Part shown: piece by piece, positions 51,201-62,235 of the stretch
How the letters are laid out: every line of letters begins with the position of its first letter
Numbering within the stretch: the stretch's first letter is position 1
Source of the DNA: Owenia fusiformis
Lineage: Eukaryota; Annelida; Polychaeta; Sabellida; Oweniidae
DNA length: 64,000 nt
Direction: 5' to 3'
Assembly (NCBI GenBank): GCA_903813345.2
Contig: CAIIXF020000006.1
Coordinates: forward strand, 22,079,936 to 22,143,935
The notes under the pieces: generated by a model
Seen by the model: the letters and a program-made list of their open reading frames with translations, nothing else
The model's database searches: none
Told to the model about the DNA's origin: nothing
Made by a program: the position numbers and the translations under genes

Positions 51201-51464
51201 ATAATGAGATCGGCACAACTTATGAAATAGGATTATTAAATTATTTCTAGCCAATAGAGTTAGACGTACTTCCCTCTTTTCGGGGCTTTTTGAAGTTATA
51301 GGGAAACGCTCGGGACTATACAAAATGAGATATAAGCGACATCTTTTAAACAAAAATTAACTTCTTGCCTCCTGATTACACCAATTTGTGAGAAATAATA
51401 TGAGTCGTAGGTTGAATAGAATCAGAATTAGATCCTGAATGTTAAGTTGAATATCCATTCAATT

Positions 51465-51832
51465 TCATCCCGGCGCTAATGAGCAAATCTGTTCAGCGAT
51501 ATATGGGGCAATAGAGATGAGATCATCAAATGAACTTCCATCTTGGAGATTGAAAATATTGTCATCGGGAGAAAATTCTGGATTATTGGGATCAAAATCA
51601 GGATCCGTTGCCGTTTGGCGCCATTCTTCATAACCATATTTTCCATTTTCGTTTGGTTCTCCCAAGAGAACTAGATTGAACCTTGCTCGGGAGTAGTAAT
51701 ATCCTTCTGCAATCGTTGGGTTTCTTCGGTTTGGCGGAGATTCTGCTTTGTTACCCGCTATCCAAGTTATTCCATCCGTGGTGACAAGACAAACCTTGGT
51801 TGCGTCGAGACGACTCGATCGGCCCAGAATAT
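51465..51832 (-). CDS. VWA gene B exon 8 (end of VWA2, stop)
   Basis: 368 bases, the same length as in A, ending in TGA after SLAPG. Confidence 0.92.
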
Positions 51833-54800
51833 CTACAACAGTAAAAACTTAAGAAATAAGTACAGAGACAGGATTACTTTTATTTGTCACACAAAGTACC
51901 TCGCTTAATTAAGGGTAGGGCGTAATCACGTAATGAAACCCAATATCGCTGTTCCTGAATGTACTGTACATTCTGTGTTTCTCAGGACTGAGAAGAAATG
52001 AGATGTCATGGTTTATCATGATGAATGCACCCATTGTCGATAAGGTCTATATTGCTGTTATAACGTCGTTATATAAACCAATGTGAAGGAAACTTGGGGA
52101 AGAGAATAAGTTCAATCAACTACCTCTCGTTGTGTATCATAATCGTAGAATTCTCGATTTAAAAAAATACGTACACAACCAATGTGACCAATCAAGTTCA
52201 ATTCTGAATACCAATCCAATGCAATAACATAGTTTCAATCAATATAAACGTTAAACTGGAACATGATCAACCAAAGCAATGTTCATCCATTTATATTTCC
52301 AGAGACATAATAAAAGCGTTCTTAAATATTTCAAACGTTAAACATACCTTTTCTTGCTAGTTTCAAAGCTTTATATGTCTCCGTGTACCTGTGATTAGTC
52401 TCAGGAACCGCGTCAATTAACTGATGAATGTTGTAATTGTAGGACTCGTCCAGTTTAAAATGGTACTCCACTCCTTGACTGTAACTTACCATGGCTGAAG
52501 ACATACACGTACAATTATAATTTTATGGTTGTCGTTTTTCCTATTGGACAGAGTACATCAACGTGTAATATTTTGCTATTGTTTCATTAGTTTTTCAAAC
52601 GCTACCTGGAACAATATCAAATATTGCCTTTTCGCATTGAAATGTAACGTAAAATGTTGAAAATTCTAATGGGCATTATGTACCATGTCACCACATGTCG
52701 ACAGACAAATGCGCTCTTGATACGTTACACGTTTCGTTTCGATTATATGCAAGCTTAACCTCCCCATTAATGGTTATATACGGGCCTGGTAATACTGTAC
52801 TGACCAATGCATGTGTAATCTGGTCCAAGTGTGAACGACTCAGTAAGCTTTTGCAAGAACAATTTCGTCAGGGCAATGTTCTGCGAACTGATACTGTTGC
52901 TCCGGTCCATTGCAAACACGAGATCGATCCTCTTAGAGCAGGTGTCTGCAAAACATATTAAGATCCCTTCTGTTTCGAGCGAGAACTCAAGGGACTTTCT
53001 TTTTTGGTTCTCTTTTCCTAGATTTTCAACAGGAAACAGTATATGTTTGAGAATTCGGGGAATGATATTTACTCGTACTGTATACGATTACTGTACAACA
53101 TGAAGGGTGGTTCTATATGAGGTCATATACACCCTCCATGCGTGGATCGTACACAGGTTAGTTAATGTTCCTGAGGAACAAAGGCTCATATTTCTAGTAA
53201 ATCTAAAATGATTAAACTCTTGCAATCTGACGCCAATCGCAAATGACAGCACGTCGTACACGGCCGTTTGTGCGATGTGAGGGAGAATGTGGCGCACTCC
53301 CAGAACGTTCGACAACGGTACAAAAAAACGGGTACAAATGAGATACCAAAATATGTCAGGATGAAAACTTACATGGACATTTATTGTGAGCTAGAGTTTT
53401 GAAGACAATCTTAACTCCCTCTGCAAGGTCATCAATAGCGAACTTATGCTTATCAAGTGGATCATTTGCAATTGCATCAAATATATAGTGTTTGTCTTCT
53501 GGGATGATTTCACCATCACTGTTTCGCACCATCACAACTATACCAGTAATCCCATCTTCCTTATTCAGTATGGCTTGGGCAATAGTGTCGTCTATAGCTT
53601 GCTGTTCTGGTTTCTATAAAACGTGTTAAAGATTTCATGAAAATATTCCAAAGAAACACCGAGAGGACATGCTCTTTGCATTCCCATGATCCATGTGCGA
53701 CATCGACTGCATTCCTAAATGTACATTTGGCGCTTTTTGTAAATTATTAGTTCACTTCACATTAAGCTGCATCTGGAATGTACTGCACTTCGAATTTGAC
53801 AATTGAACATTTTCCACATGGTTTCTATTTGGGACTGAAACATGTATTCAAGTTAGTTTGTCATGCATTCCAGTTAGTTTGTATGTATTTGTTATGAATG
53901 GTCAGTTTTCAAGATTGATAAAGAGACTTTAACATTCGAGACACTATATTCAAGAATATTAATGTTATCCATTCTATTTTGTCCAGCAAAACGTTGGTAA
54001 GTGATCGTATCACTTTAAACCTCCTCCTATTTAGCAATAGCATATATTTTACTCACCACTTTTTTTCTATAGTACGGTTCACCATCTGTTATCATAACCA
54101 TAATCCGAGCCCTGTTGTCAACTTTTTTCCCGCCAAGTAAACCGGGGTCCTCCCTGTTATAGTCAGAAGTATATGTAGGGTACAAGCTCATTCATTATGA
54201 AAATTTCGATTTCTGCACTAAACAGCAAAAGGTAATACTAGTCAAATGAAATCAACCTGTGATGTAGTGATTAATTAATACATAGTAACCATGGAGATGA
54301 TTGAAATCGTTACCTGACCAATTGGAGAGCAACATCTGTGTTGGTACGACAGGCAATAGCCTTGTAGACAGCGGAGGTGATGGCGTCCTTCAGTTGCTGT
54401 TTGTCCGTGTATCTATCAATCGGAACTATAACTCTTGCCCCTTCATCAAACATTCCAACTCCAATCTGTAACATAAGCCTTTAAATTACCCGCTTAGTTG
54501 ATCTGGACTGGACTAAGATGTATATTCTGGTTGCTACGGGACTAATCCCTCGGTCACATTTGATCTACGACTACCGTACGGCAGCCATAGTTTCACAGAA
54601 TGGCAACAAATATGAAATATAAAATATAGGCCGATAAACAGTAAGATATAAAGATCTTTTCTATATCGATCTTGTGAAGCTGGCCACTGCAACCGTACGA
54701 CCGGCGTAGAGCAATTGTGACCGTGTGGTTTTATCACGGTTGCTAATGTTTGTAAGTGGGATTAATTTACAATATATCAATATAATTTATAACATGGTTA

Positions 54801-56285
54801 CAATATAGACGTGTCGCAAAAAGGTGGCGCATTTGTTTTTTAAGGGTATCGCGTGAATGTAACTATGATTCCCCGGATTATAAGATAATATTCTAATTAA
54901 AGTTATATATCATTTTAAAGCTGTTTCGATGAAGATTTTAGATCAACTACACTCCGTTCACATTTTTTGCGCGTTCGTTTTTAAAAAAGAGTTTTTTACC
55001 AAAACATCTGGAAAATATCCCATGTTGACACGTTACATTTTGAATTATTTTTCGTCTTTAAACGCTCATAACTCAAACAATATATGACTATTATACTTAT
55101 TTTTCGTCTTGATAAAGGTAGATGGAAGTTTTATTTCAAAGGATGAATTTTAGTAAGCGTCCCATATTGTGACGTCATAGAGTCTGAAAAATAGAATCTG
55201 TTGACAGCGACCTTTTTTGCTCATTTTTTGGTACCTTCAACTTTTCAGGTGTACATTAAACAAAAAATACGAGATCAATTTTTAATAAATCATACATGAT
55301 TATTTTGCTCCTAAACTCTAGTTTATTAATAAATAGTTGATTTTGTTCACAAAAATATGTGTTTTCTGTTGTATGTGGAAAAGTGGAGGACGAAAGGTTT
55401 TCAAAATTCATTAAAATAGGGCTAATTTACGCCATTCGCCTATTTTCAAGCACAGCAACACGTATATTTATTTCACCTAAAATATCAATTGATTCGTGTT
55501 TTATGATGCTCCAGCCCATTAAAAATATATATATGATTATTCGTCTAAAATGTTTTGAGATATAGAGGTAAATGTGGAGGACGAAAGGATTTTCATGTGT
55601 GTACATTTTTCTCAAAAACGTCACATTCTATCATGTTAAAAGCGAGGATCCTCTGGATTACGCCACAAAATGTGTAACAATGCGTGTGCGAGCTTTTTGC
55701 GACACGTCATAGGACTCACAATAGTTACCAAGACCACCATATGGGACTTACCCTTGTTGCTAACGGACTAAGTTCCTCGATTCCATCTACCATATCTGTC
55801 ATAAATTTCTGCATCTTTGGAAAATCTGCATTGGCCACGCTGCATGAGGTATCTACCATAAAGACTAGGTCCATACAGAGGGCTAAAACAAAATAAACTT
55901 AATCTAGGTTTTTATTTTACTTGCATAATAATGTTTGTAAGTTCAAATTCAATTGTTTTCTTTGAGAGAAACATAGTTTTTAAGCATCCAATTAATTTTT
56001 GATATCATATACTACTTTTTTAATAAACCCATTCTCCGAACCAAGGTCACTTTATTCTTTTCATTATTAAACATTGACCCCTGATATTAGCGATATTGAA
56101 AATTAAAAACTCAAGTAAAATCATTAAAATCAATCCCAACTGTACTCACATTTTGGTGCCGCAGGGTCCAATCCGAACAACGAGGAGACATTGACAGCAT
56201 AGCAACAAGTCAGAACATTGACCAATAGCCACAGTCGCAATGTATTATGTAGTGTACAGAGGGATTTTAATTCAAATATATCCAT
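51465..56285 (-). CDS. secreted protein with two VWA domains, paralogue B (8 exons, 470 aa)
   Basis: The gene model joins 56285-56150, 55882-55752, 54465-54314, 54153-54057, 53613-53373, 52945-52805, 52494-52348 and 51832-51465. All introns are GT-AG and phases match paralogue A exactly. Residues 1-30 form a signal peptide ending CCYA, and the mature start VNVSSLFGLD is shared with A. VWA1 begins with LVFMVDTSCS (MIDAS D56, S58, S60) and continues through CRTNTDVAL and MITDG. VWA2 has LVFAMDRSNS (D266, S268, S270), TETYKAL and VTTDG, then an acidic DPDFDPNNPEFSPDD insert before NIFNLQDGSSFDDL, ending SLAPG. There is no membrane span, so it is likely extracellular, binding ligands through metal-dependent VWA sites as in matrilins or collagen VI chains. 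The exact family was not recognised. Confidence 0.9.
52348..52494 (-). CDS. VWA gene B exon 7 (VWA2)
   Basis: 147 bases, acceptor CTTCAG, donor GTATGT. Encodes MVSYSQGVEYHF through YKALKLARK. Confidence 0.9.
52805..52945 (-). CDS. VWA gene B exon 6 (VWA2 MIDAS)
   Basis: 141 bases, acceptor TTTTGCAG, donor GTCAGT. Encodes CSKRIDLVFAMDRSNS. Confidence 0.9.
53373..53613 (-). CDS. VWA gene B exon 5 (end of VWA1)
   Basis: 241 bases, donor GTAAGT. Encodes KPEQQAIDDT, IVVMVRNSDG and DKHYIFDAIA. It has three more codons than A. Confidence 0.9.
54057..54153 (-). CDS. VWA gene B exon 4 (VWA1 strand with TDG)
   Basis: 97 bases, donor GTGAGT. Encodes EDPGLLGG, then IMVMITDGEPYY. Confidence 0.9.
54314..54465 (-). 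CDS. VWA gene B exon 3 (VWA1)
   Basis: 152 bases, acceptor TTACAG, donor GTAACG. Encodes IGVGMFDEGARVIVPI through TNTDVALQLV. Confidence 0.9.
54808..55708. mobile_element. MITE-like element in VWA gene B intron 2
   Basis: Terminal inverted repeats GACGTGTCGCAAAAAG (left) and its complement (right), flanked on both sides by ATA (54805-54807 and 55709-55711), a probable 3-bp target duplication. A GTGGA(G)GACGAAAGG motif occurs twice inside, near 55376 and 55574. No transposase frame. Confidence 0.7.
55752..55882 (-). CDS. VWA gene B exon 2 (VWA1 MIDAS)
   Basis: Acceptor TTTTAG, donor GTAAGT, 131 bases. Contains the DTSCS MIDAS motif. Confidence 0.88.
56150..56285 (-). CDS. VWA gene B exon 1 (signal peptide)
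   Basis: ATG at 56285-56283, 45 codons plus one base, GTGAGT donor. The N-region is about 11 residues longer than in A. Confidence 0.8.
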
Positions 56286-57141
56286 GATTCAATTTCCGAA
56301 TTCATCCATAGGCCTAATATATTACTTCTTCAAGCTGTTTTAATGACAATGAAAGAGTATGATTTTACACTAAATTAAATAGTCACTAAGGCATGGAATT
56401 CGTGTAAATACAATTAATCTTTGTTTCGCAGTCATTAATTTTGTTTGATAATTATTTAACGAGCTCATAAATGTTGTCATGTTTAAATATAACATGTCAG
56501 TCCGATCGCGCATGTATCACGTCATTTCTCTCTTAGAATTGAATATTTAACGAACCTGATTTTCGGACATTTCACTAATGTACGTGGTGCGCTTGACAAC
56601 GACACCAGTGGCAAATCAAATTTATTCTTTGATATTTCCCGATCTTGATTTCACGATCCCGACTTCCGTCAAATGTACTCACACAAATCGATTGTGTTAC
56701 TGTATGATGTGTTTTGTAGTATTTCAGACGTCACTACTTGATCTTCGTGTAATCTAGTATCCTATGAAGTACCATGAGCCGTGATTCGAATTTTAAGGCG
56801 TACTTTGAGGTGTGTTATCCCATGAAATTCCTAGAGGGTGACCTGGTATTCCATGTGACACCATGAGGTATGATATGGTTTCCTATGGAGCGCTATAAGG
56901 TAATACGTGGTATACTCTATGAATTACACCCAGGTATGATTTGTATTCTACGTCGTATGAGTACCATGAGGTATACTGGGTTCTATATGCTCTAAACTTT
57001 CATTAGTGACTGTGTGATGTGGTACTCCATGAAGTTATATAACAGTAACAGTTGAATCAATGAACACCTGTAAATCCTTTTTCTTAGTCGTCTACCTAAA
57101 GACTGTACAGAACCAGTAAATAAGAACAGTATTTTTAAAGC
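56286..57141. other. intergenic spacer between the VWA paralogues
   Basis: About 900 bp between the stop of A and the start of B, so the promoter of B should be here. A loose repeat of words like CCATGA(G)GTA(C)T and TGTGGTATTCC occurs at about 56760-57030. No core promoter is obvious. Confidence 0.4.
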
Positions 57142-57147
57142 TTTATT
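57142..57147 (-). terminator. polyadenylation signal of VWA gene A
   Basis: Minus-strand AATAAA, 55 bases after the stop codon. Confidence 0.55.
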
Positions 57148-57201
57148 CGTAATAGATCCTTAAAAACTGACAAAGAAACCACGCGCATTGATAAACACAT
57201 T

Positions 57202-57569
57202 CTAAGGGGCTAATGAACAAATCTGTTCTGCAATATATGGAGCCACGGATGTGAGATCATCAAATGAACTTCCATCTTGGAGATTGAAAATATTGTCATC
57301 AGGAGAAGATTCTGGGTTATTGGGATCAAAATCAGGATCAGTTGCAGTTCGGATCCATTCTTCATAACCATATTTATGGTTAAAATTTGGTACTCCAATT
57401 AATACTAGATTGTATCTGAATAACGAGTAGTAATATCCTTCCGCAATCGTTGGATTTCTTCGGTTTGGCGGAGATTCTGCAATGTTACCAGCTATCCAAG
57501 TTACACCATCAGTAGCCACTACCGTAACTTTAGTAGTTGTATCGCCACGGGTTGAATGACGAAATATTT
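57202..57569 (-). CDS. VWA gene A exon 8 (end of VWA2, stop)
   Basis: 368 bases, acceptor TTTTCAAG, stop after SLAP. Contains VTVVATDG, the acidic insert and NIFNLQDGSSFDDL. Confidence 0.92.
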
Positions 57570-60500
57570 CTTGAAAATAAGCAAATTAGTTATTCCGACA
57601 CACTACGAAAGGGGGATTGTGATTCGGATACAGAGAGATATGTCATTGTAATTATCAATGAAAAATAAATAAACTCAGATGATACACTCATAAATAACGA
57701 CCAAAATATTATCATTATCTTATCAAATCTCTAACCCCTAAAGATACGCTAAGAATTAGAAAAAACGTATTGGAATATGTTTAGGAATAATAACGTGATT
57801 CACAAGGCTCTCCCGCCTATATTTTGCAAAAATGTAACATTAAAACACATGCGTATACGAATGAGAAGATATCGGTATTCAATTTAGTGCATACGAAAAT
57901 AAATGAATTGATAATCGTAAATGTATTGTGTCGAGTTAGAGAGTTATATTTTCTTTCCAATGGTATATGCATCTAAATAGGTATAATGATATATTGCTAG
58001 GTACTGTAGTTCCATTGGTACGAACGAACTCCAAAATATTACGAGAGGGATATTGGGGGTCCAGTAACTCTAACATACCCTGTCTAGCTTTTTTCAAAGC
58101 TTTATGAGTATTGGTGTACATGCCATTATCATCAGGAACCTTGTTTATCAACTTAACGATATCGTACTTGTGTGAATCAGCCAGATTGAAGTGGTTATAT
58201 ACGCGTTTATTGTAACTAATCATTGCTGTATAAAAGTAAAATAGTACAATTAAAAATTGTTTTGAAACGTCAAATGAAGATTTTAATGAATGCGACCTGT
58301 AATGTTAAATAAATCAAGAATCATCTGATTCTCTATATAATACTTAAAGTTGATTATTCATTCAACGATATCGTTTTGTATCAAAAACAATGGAAGTTGC
58401 GGTATTGTAACAGTCAGCAGGATAGGAATGGTCATATTTTAAAGATAATCTCTCTGGTAAAATTCTTTTCATACATTATTTAAGTCCATTCATGGATCAT
58501 GTTGTAACCACATCATAACAGTAACTTAAACCTAGTTGAAATGTTTATAAGTCTGAAGTTTTCAAATTTACATGTACAGGGTGTCCCGAAAGTGTGCCAC
58601 CCTCCCCCACCCCTAGGCAGATATATACCAATGTGTCACTCTCCATAGTAAGTGTCATATATCATTTTAAACCTCATCCAAAGTTACATTGATTTGCCAA
58701 ATATCATGGTTTAACTCAAAAATGGGAAAAGGGGACGGGCATTTCAATATTTAGTGTTTGGCCAAAATTAAAGTCAGTTTTACACCGACATGATAGTCGG
58801 TGTGTCTCCCTAGGTCATGTTAACAGCAGCAATGCTTTTCATATATTAAACACACTTCAAATAGGGATGTAGCCTTTTGTAATCCTCTTTTAAGGCATTT
58901 TAGAAGAGTTTCCTTGGAGTATATATCATCGCCGTCCTCTTTTTAGAACTCAATATCCACCCTTTCTTCAACAATAGCACCCATAATTTCGGTCACATTC
59001 AGGTCAGGGCTGTTTCTAATAGGATACTGAAATGAACTATATTTTGGCCAAACACTAAGTTTTGAAATGCCTGTAACGTTTTACCATTTGTGAGCTGAAC
59101 CATGATACTTGGCAAGTCAATGCAACTTTGGATAGGCTTTAAGGTATATGTCTACCTAGGGGGGCCTCGTACTTTCAGGACACCCTGTACGCGCTTATAA
59201 ACCATAATTCTGCAAATAATATCAATACCATGCACGACTCACCAATGCATGTGTGATTCATCCCAAGGGTGAATGACTTGGTAAGTGTTTTGAAGAATGT
59301 TTTCGTCTTGTTAATGTTCTCACGAGTGATGCTATTGCTTCTGTCCAACGCAAACACAATGTCCAATTTCTTGGAGCATATATCTGTAAAATATAATAGT
59401 ATCATATACTATGTATATCACCCCAGTAAAACGGGCGTTTGCGTGGAGTTGTAGGAAAATTCATCAAATCTGCAACAGAGCAAAAATAACTAAATGAGTG
59501 AGGCCACTGAATATGGTAACATGTGTTAGGCCTTGTATGACTGTTTAAACTACTGCACTTCTACTGCACTTAGCTGGCATCGTAGCATGTGCGTCCCTTT
59601 AACTCACATGGGCATCTAAAGTGAGCCAATGCTTTGAAGACGACTTTAACTCCCTCAACAAGGTCATCAATAGCAAACTTCAGTTTATCAGTAGCGATTG
59701 CATCAAATATGTAGTGTTTGTCTTCTGGAATAATTTCTCCGTCTTTGTTTCGCACCATCACGACTATGCCGATTATCCCATCTTTCTTATTCAGTGTGGC
59801 TTGGGCAATAGTGTCGTCTATAGCTTGCTGTTCTGATTTCTATAAAACATTTTGCTTTTAAACAAGCACTTGAACTCTATAATCAACATGACAATACAAA
59901 CAAGGCATTAACATGCAAAATGTCACCAACTGCCGTTTATTACAGACGCCGACTGCCAAATGTCGACCACCAACCGCCGTAAATAATCAACAATAAGTTT
60001 GAGACTATCAATATGTCACCACGATGAAAATAGTATACAAATAATCGAGATAAAATACAAAAATATACAGCTCCAGGTGGCTATTTCAAAATGGTAACGT
60101 ATGAAAGCTGTTTTTTGAAAAGACACTAGGCCTCTCCGATCATGTCATAATTACCCAAATGCGAGTAGGTAGTTACCAGTTTCACCACCAGGTGGCTGAT
60201 TCGGGTCAATTAACATGGCAGATATACAAGAAAGTTCCCTTAAACTTGAATATTATCAACTTAAGTGGCTCAATTTTCATATAACCCTTATGCGTCTGAT
60301 ACTTATACTAATGAAAATATATCCAGTAAAGCAAAATATTATCTGTCCACTAAAAGGAAAGATATTTCATTTTTTGTGATTTTATAGCATGGGGTCTATG
60401 GGGAATCTCCCCGAGTTAGAAGTCACATTTTCAAAGAAAATTAATTTTTCAAAGTTGATTAACACTTTTTAAAACCACATTTCTAGATGTAATTTTAGAT

Positions 60501-62235
60501 GTAGATTTCAAATATGATATTACTTTGACTGAATTTTGAATTTTTAATGACGTAAATCAAGATTATTTCTACTCGCATCTGGGTTATTGGTCCAAAACTA
60601 ACCTCGTTTCCTTTATAGAACGGTATACCATCTGTAATCATAACCATGATCCGGGTTTTCCCCTCTTCTTTCCGCCCACCAAGTAAGCCAGGATCATCTC
60701 TGCAAACAAATACATATATGTCAGTAATGATGTTCTTTCGGTGACATGGTTGCAAATAATAATGAGTTGGATAGATAGGCGGTATTGATTCCTATATTCC
60801 CATCTCAGTCCCCGCGCTTACAATTCACTAGGTAGAGTTTAAACTGTTTCGGTCAGCAATAAAACCAGAACCAAAATTAAGATGGTTCTGGTTTGGGGAA
60901 AGGTAACTGGTTTCCTTCAATGCAGTGGTTTATGAGCAGCCACCCAACCTTGGACCCCTTAAGGAGACAGTACAAGAAGACTTACTTTTGCTCCTCTCAT
61001 AGTCAATTTCACCCATTGTTATTTCTAACACATACATCACCATTACACTACGGTATATTAAGGTCACATTAGAATGGCATTTAAATAGACGAGCTACTAC
61101 AATTACGTACTAAAATGTGAGACCGATTTACTAACCTGACCAATTGAAGAGCTACATCTGTATTCGTGCGGCAACCCTCGTCTTTCCATCTGGCAGAAGT
61201 GATGGCGTCCTTGAGCTGCTCTTTATCACTGAACTGATCAATAGGAACGATGACACGAGCCCCCATGTCAAACATTCCAAGTCCAACCTGTACGACATAC
61301 AGGCAAATATTAAATAACCCGAGAGATAAACCGTATACTAGTATAGATCGGGCTACAAGGTGGTTTTGATATTTATCGGAGGCTACCATTTTGGACTTAC
61401 CCTTGTTGCTAATGGACTTAGTTCTTCAAACCCATCTACCATATCGGTTATAAATTTCTGAATCCTCGGGAAATCAGCACCAGCAACACTGCATGATGTA
61501 TCCACCATGAAGACCAAGTCGATACAAAGTGCTAAAATATACGATTGAAAATTGTAGGTTATCGAAAGCCAACGTCCAAATCGCTCTCGCTTGCGACGTC
61601 AAACACAGAAGACGACGGCCACCTATAGAAAGGAGAGGGCGGAACATCTACGGGTTTCATCATACAACTTAAGAATAGTAACTCGTAGAGTATTTTCTTA
61701 CAGTACAACCTGAAATGCTCAATGATTGTCATTGTACATTCAAAAATATTAGGTAGATATACTGTTCAGTTTGACCGTCTCAAAATGTTTAAGTTATGGT
61801 TGCTTTAGAAATTAATCGAGGCTACATAGATTTGGTATTTTGGTATAGATTCGGTATAAAGATTACAATTTTTAATAATTATATTTAAAAAATACAAATA
61901 ACTACAAAAAGAATATTTATTAAAATTTACAATACAATGCAATGCAATACAATACAATACAATACAATATAATACAATACAAAACAATACAATACAAATG
62001 GCCTAAATTGCACTGGATCCAACTGATAATTTTTTTTCTTTTCTTATTTGAAGAAAGCCACTCTTGCAAATATGAATGGATTCTTTATGTTTGAAAAATG
62101 TCATTCTCTGCCAACCATTAAATCATACTCACATTTTGGTGCATTCGAGTCCAATCCGAACAACGAAGATACATTGACGGCATAGCAGTTGTCATTTAGA
62201 AAAAGCCATAGTTGAATTACAAGTACACCAAGCAT
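57202..62235 (-). CDS. secreted protein with two VWA domains, paralogue A (8 exons, 456 aa)
   Basis: The gene model joins 62235-62133, 61531-61401, 61287-61136, 60699-60603, 59839-59608, 59383-59243, 58225-58079 and 57569-57202. Splice phases (1,0,2,0,1,1,1) and most exon lengths equal those of B, so the two are a tandem duplication. The signal peptide is MLGVLVIQLWLFLNDNCYA, with the mature start VNVSSLFGLD. VWA1 has DTSCS (D45, S47, S49), CRTNTDVAL and MITDG (D152). VWA2 has ALDRSNS (D252, S254, S256), TNTHKAL and VATDG (D355). The protein ends QICSLAP with no membrane span or extra domain, so it is probably secreted or matrix-bound with divalent-metal-dependent ligand binding. Reading through the exon 7 donor gives a longer frame, but comparison with B supports splicing. 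Confidence 0.9.
58079..58225 (-). CDS. VWA gene A exon 7 (VWA2)
   Basis: 147 bases, acceptor TATACAG, donor GTATGT. Encodes MISYNKRVYNHF through HKALKKARQ. Confidence 0.88.
58577..59187. mobile_element. foldback MITE (611 bp) in VWA gene A intron 6
   Basis: Ends CAGGGTGTCC(C/T)GAAAGT in inverted orientation, flanked by TA on both sides (58575-58576 and 59188-59189), the Tc1/mariner target. The arms stay paired for about 180 bases, up to TTTGGCCAAA-like words. A small perfect stem ACACCGAC/GTCGGTGT sits near 58782. There is no transposase. Confidence 0.85.
59243..59383 (-). CDS. VWA gene A exon 6 (VWA2 MIDAS)
   Basis: 141 bases, acceptor TTTTACAG, donor GTGAGT. Encodes CSKKLDIVFALDRSNS. Confidence 0.9.
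59608..59839 (-). CDS. VWA gene A exon 5 (end of VWA1)
   Basis: 232 bases, donor GTGAGT after CGATGCCCAT-like coding. Encodes KSEQQAIDDT, IVVMVRNKDG and DKHYIFDAIA. Confidence 0.9.
60150..60587. mobile_element. MITE-like element in VWA gene A intron 4
   Basis: Inverted ends of about 17 bases, TTACCCA(A)ATGCGAGTA on the left and TACTCGCATCTGGGTTA on the right, enclosing about 400 bases of noncoding DNA. The right end lies about 15 bases from the exon 4 splice donor. Confidence 0.6.
60603..60699 (-). CDS. VWA gene A exon 4 (VWA1 strand with TDG)
   Basis: 97 bases, acceptor TTTGCAG, donor GTTAGT. Encodes DDPGLLGG and IMVMITDGIPFY. A MITE ends about 15 bases beyond its donor. Confidence 0.9.
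61136..61287 (-). CDS. VWA gene A exon 3 (VWA1)
   Basis: 152 bases, acceptor TACAG, donor GTTAGT. Encodes VGLGMFDMGARVIVPI through TNTDVALQLV. Confidence 0.9.
61401..61531 (-). CDS. VWA gene A exon 2 (VWA1 MIDAS)
   Basis: 131 bases, acceptor TTTTAG, donor GTAAGT. Encodes LVFMVDTSCS and EELSPLATR. Confidence 0.9.
61928..61997. repeat. (AATAC)n microsatellite
   Basis: Imperfect pentamer array ACAAT/AATAC with occasional TGCAAT and TATAAT variants, in intron 1 of VWA gene A. Confidence 0.9.
62133..62235 (-). CDS. VWA gene A exon 1 (signal peptide)
   Basis: ATG at 62235-62233, 34 codons plus one base, GTGAGT donor. Confidence 0.85.

Noticed and set aside
57936-58078. Extension of VWA gene A exon 7 to a stop
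   Set aside because: A GTATGT donor at 58078 matches the paralogue's exon end exactly and restores the VWA2 domain through exon 8.
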